Shown: positions 8,551 to 10,905 of the stretch, in pieces
How the letters are laid out: the number at the start of each line of letters is the position of its first letter
Position numbering within the stretch: the first letter of the stretch is position 1
Assembly (NCBI GenBank): GCA_903930805.1
Contig: CAIYZZ010000377.1
Span: forward strand, 1 to 10,905
DNA from: an uncultured Rhodocyclaceae bacterium
Lineage (GTDB): Bacteria > Pseudomonadota > Gammaproteobacteria > Burkholderiales > Rhodocyclaceae
Reading direction: 5' to 3'
Length of the DNA: 10,905 nucleotides
The notes under the pieces: generated by a model
Told to the model about the DNA's origin: nothing
Seen by the model: the letters and a program-made list of their open reading frames with translations, nothing else
The model's database searches: none
Translations under genes and position numbers: made by a program

Positions 8551-8556
8551 CGAAAC

Positions 8557-9729
8557 ATGTCACACCTGATGAATAATTACGCTCGGCAAGCCGTGGCATT
8601 TACTCACGGACAAGGCTGCCTGTTGTTTGATGAACAGGGTCGGCGTTATCTCGACGGCCTCGCCGGCATTGCCGTCAATACGCTTGGACACAATCACCCG
8701 CGGCTGGTCGCTGCCCTCAGTCAGCAAGTCGGCAAGTTGATCCATGTTTCAAATATCTATCGCGTCAAGGAGCAGGAACTGCTGGCAGATCGCCTGGCGG
8801 CGCTATCCGGTATGGATGAAGTTTTTTTCTGCAACTCCGGCTGCGAAGCCAACGAGGCGGCGATCAAGCTGGCACGCCTGTTCGGCCACCAGAAAGGCAT
8901 TGACCATCCTGCCATCATCGTGATGGAGCATGCCTTTCACGGGCGTACCCTGGCGACCTTGTCCGCAACCGGCAACCGCAAGGTACAGGCTGGCTTCGAG
9001 CCGCTGGTGCCCGGCTTTGTGCGCGTTCCGTTTGCCGATCTGGCGGCGATCGAGCAGGTTGCGGCGAACAACTCGAACGTTGTCGCCGTGCTGTTCGAAC
9101 CGGTGCAGGGTGAAGGCGGCATTCATGTCGCCAACGTCGCTTTCATGCAGGGGCTTCGCCGCGTGTGTGACCAAAATGGCTGGTTGCTCATGGTCGATGA
9201 AGTACAGTGCGGCGTTGGTCGTACCGGCAAATGGTTTGCCCATCAACACGCCGGCATCCAGGCCGATGTCATGACCCTGGCCAAGGGGCTTGGTTCGGGG
9301 GTGCCCGTGGGTGCCTGCCTGACCGCAGGGGCTGCCACCGACATTTTCAAGCCGGGTAATCATGGGTCAACTTTTGGCGGCAATCCGCTGGCCTGCACGG
9401 CTGCACTGACTACGCTGGATATACTGGAAGAGGACAATCTGCTCACTCGCGCCGTTGTGCTGGGGGAGCGCATTTGTACCCGTTTACGCGACCGGCTCGA
9501 CGGCCTGTCGGCAGTCGTCGATATTCGTAACAGCGGCTTGATGATTGGTGTCGAGTTGGATTGTTCATGCACCGCACTCGTTGCCGCAGGGCTGGAGGCC
9601 GGCATCCTGATCAATGTCACTGCGGACAAGGTGGTGCGTCTGTTGCCGCCCCTTGTGATGACGGACGCCGAGGCGGATGAACTGGTCGATACGCTGGCGA
9701 TAGTGTTGAAAGCTTTTCTTGCCGGTTGA
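8557..9729 (+). CDS. argD: acetylornithine aminotransferase
   Basis: PLP-dependent class III aminotransferase. It converts N-acetylglutamate semialdehyde to N2-acetylornithine with glutamate as amino donor, and family members often also accept the succinylated diaminopimelate intermediate of lysine synthesis. The 390 aa open with MSHLMNNYARQAVAF, the usual betaproteobacterial start. Motifs are NTLGHNHP (41-48), NSGCEANEAA (93-102), HAFHGRT (125-131), EPVQGEGG (181-188), VDEVQCGVGRTG (213-224, with the PLP-ring Asp214), TLAKGLGSGVPVGA (240-253, with the PLP lysine at 243) and HGSTFGGNPLA (269-279). An in-frame ATG at 8536 and TTG at 8530 exist, but GGAG at 8547-8550 lies six bases before the ATG at 8557, and the family start agrees. 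argF follows after nine bases. A candidate attenuator lies in its leader. Confidence 0.96.
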   Translation: MSHLMNNYARQAVAFTHGQGCLLFDEQGRRYLDGLAGIAVNTLGHNHPRLVAALSQQVGKLIHVSNIYRVKEQELLADRLAALSGMDEVFFCNSGCEANEAAIKLARLFGHQKGIDHPAIIVMEHAFHGRTLATLSATGNRKVQAGFEPLVPGFVRVPFADLAAIEQVAANNSNVVAVLFEPVQGEGGIHVANVAFMQGLRRVCDQNGWLLMVDEVQCGVGRTGKWFAHQHAGIQADVMTLAKGLGSGVPVGACLTAGAATDIFKPGNHGSTFGGNPLACTAALTTLDILEEDNLLTRAVVLGERICTRLRDRLDGLSAVVDIRNSGLMIGVELDCSCTALVAAGLEAGILINVTADKVVRLLPPLVMTDAEADELVDTLAIVLKAFLAG

Positions 9730-9738
9730 GGATTGCCC

Positions 9739-10665
<927 letters not shown>

Positions 10666-10676
10666 GGAGTCGGGAA

Positions 10677-10905
10677 ATGGCAAAAGCGAAAAGCAAGTCG
10701 GAAAAGTCGGGCGTCAACAAGGTCGTACTGGCCTATTCGGGCGGGCTCGATACTTCGGTGATCCTGAAGTGGCTGCAGGACACTTATGGCTGCGAGGTGG
10801 TTACGTTTACTGCCGATCTGGGGCAGGGCGAAGAGTTGGAACCGGCACGCGCCAAGGCGCTCAAGATGGGCATCAAGCCCAAAAACATCTTTATCGATGA
10901 TCTAC
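10677..10905 (+). CDS. argG: argininosuccinate synthase, N-terminal part
   Basis: The first 76 codons of a gene that runs off the window. The enzyme couples citrulline and aspartate with ATP to give argininosuccinate, AMP and PPi. A short lysine-rich start ([12 protein letters not shown]) leads into [20 protein letters not shown], which contains the family's PP-loop ATP motif SGGLDTS (21-27), then [17 protein letters not shown], also characteristic. The Shine-Dalgarno AAGGAG (10664-10669) overlaps the argF stop and is seven bases from the ATG. The gap after argF is 11 bases, so this is the third gene of an argD-argF-argG operon. The first dozen residues are longer than in many homologues, whose protein starts close to the [10 protein letters not shown] stretch; I see no better start downstream. 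Confidence 0.96.
   Translation, partial: MAKAKSKSEKSGVNKVVLAYSGGLDTSVILKWLQDTYGCEVVTFTADLGQGEELEPARAKALKMGIKPKNIFIDDL

Noticed and set aside
8536..8556. In-frame ATG at 8536 as an alternative argD start or a leader peptide
   Set aside because: It has no proper Shine-Dalgarno and adds seven residues not typical of ArgD; the ATG at 8557 has GGAG at good spacing. It reads straight into argD, so it is not a separate peptide.
8343..8556. ArgR operator boxes upstream of argD
   Set aside because: I looked for paired TGAAT/ATTCA-like palindromes and found none convincing. A position-weight-matrix scan could still reveal a degenerate site.

Overview
The window looks like ordinary chromosomal core sequence from a betaproteobacterium. 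A Rhodocyclales-like lineage is plausible, but this rests on gene content and order and was not tested by a search. Pointers are the Trm112-kdsB-adk order, Gram-negative envelope genes (kdsB for LPS Kdo, murJ for lipid II), a pyrophosphate-dependent phosphofructokinase beside a membrane H+-pyrophosphatase, GC-rich codon use throughout, and sigma70-type promoters. I see no transposase, integrase, CRISPR array, tRNA or rRNA, and no island with clearly foreign composition.

Layout, left to right. (1) 1-911, + strand: the end of a Trm112/YcaR-like zinc-ribbon protein, then kdsB one base later. (2) 1020-5140, + strand: adk, pfp and hppA. This is an adenylate and pyrophosphate energy module with short spacers between adk and pfp, and it is closed by a strong intrinsic terminator (5160-5194). 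(3) 5222-6760, - strand: murJ, the lipid II flippase, convergent with hppA. (4) 6810-7196, + strand: rpsT with a near-consensus promoter and its own terminator, divergent from murJ. (5) 7251-7534, + strand: a 73-residue protein I do not recognise, with a consensus-like promoter and a good ribosome binding site. (6) 7560-8342, - strand: a stand-alone ParA/MinD-like ATPase with a TTG start and no ParB partner in view. (7) 8429-10905, + strand: a promoter candidate, an intrinsic terminator inside the leader, two competing hairpins, then argD-argF-argG (argG runs off the end).

How the genes fit together. KdsB and argininosuccinate synthase (ArgG) both release PPi. PFP and the H+-pyrophosphatase use PPi for glycolytic or gluconeogenic flux and for proton pumping. 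Adenylate kinase rebalances AMP, ADP and ATP. ArgD, ArgF and ArgG are consecutive later steps of arginine synthesis (N-acetylornithine, then citrulline, then argininosuccinate). The parts most worth a second look are the argD leader, which has a terminator before any gene and a hairpin able to hide the ribosome binding site, the unrecognised 73-residue gene, and the pfp-hppA pairing. I found no clearly novel multi-gene system.
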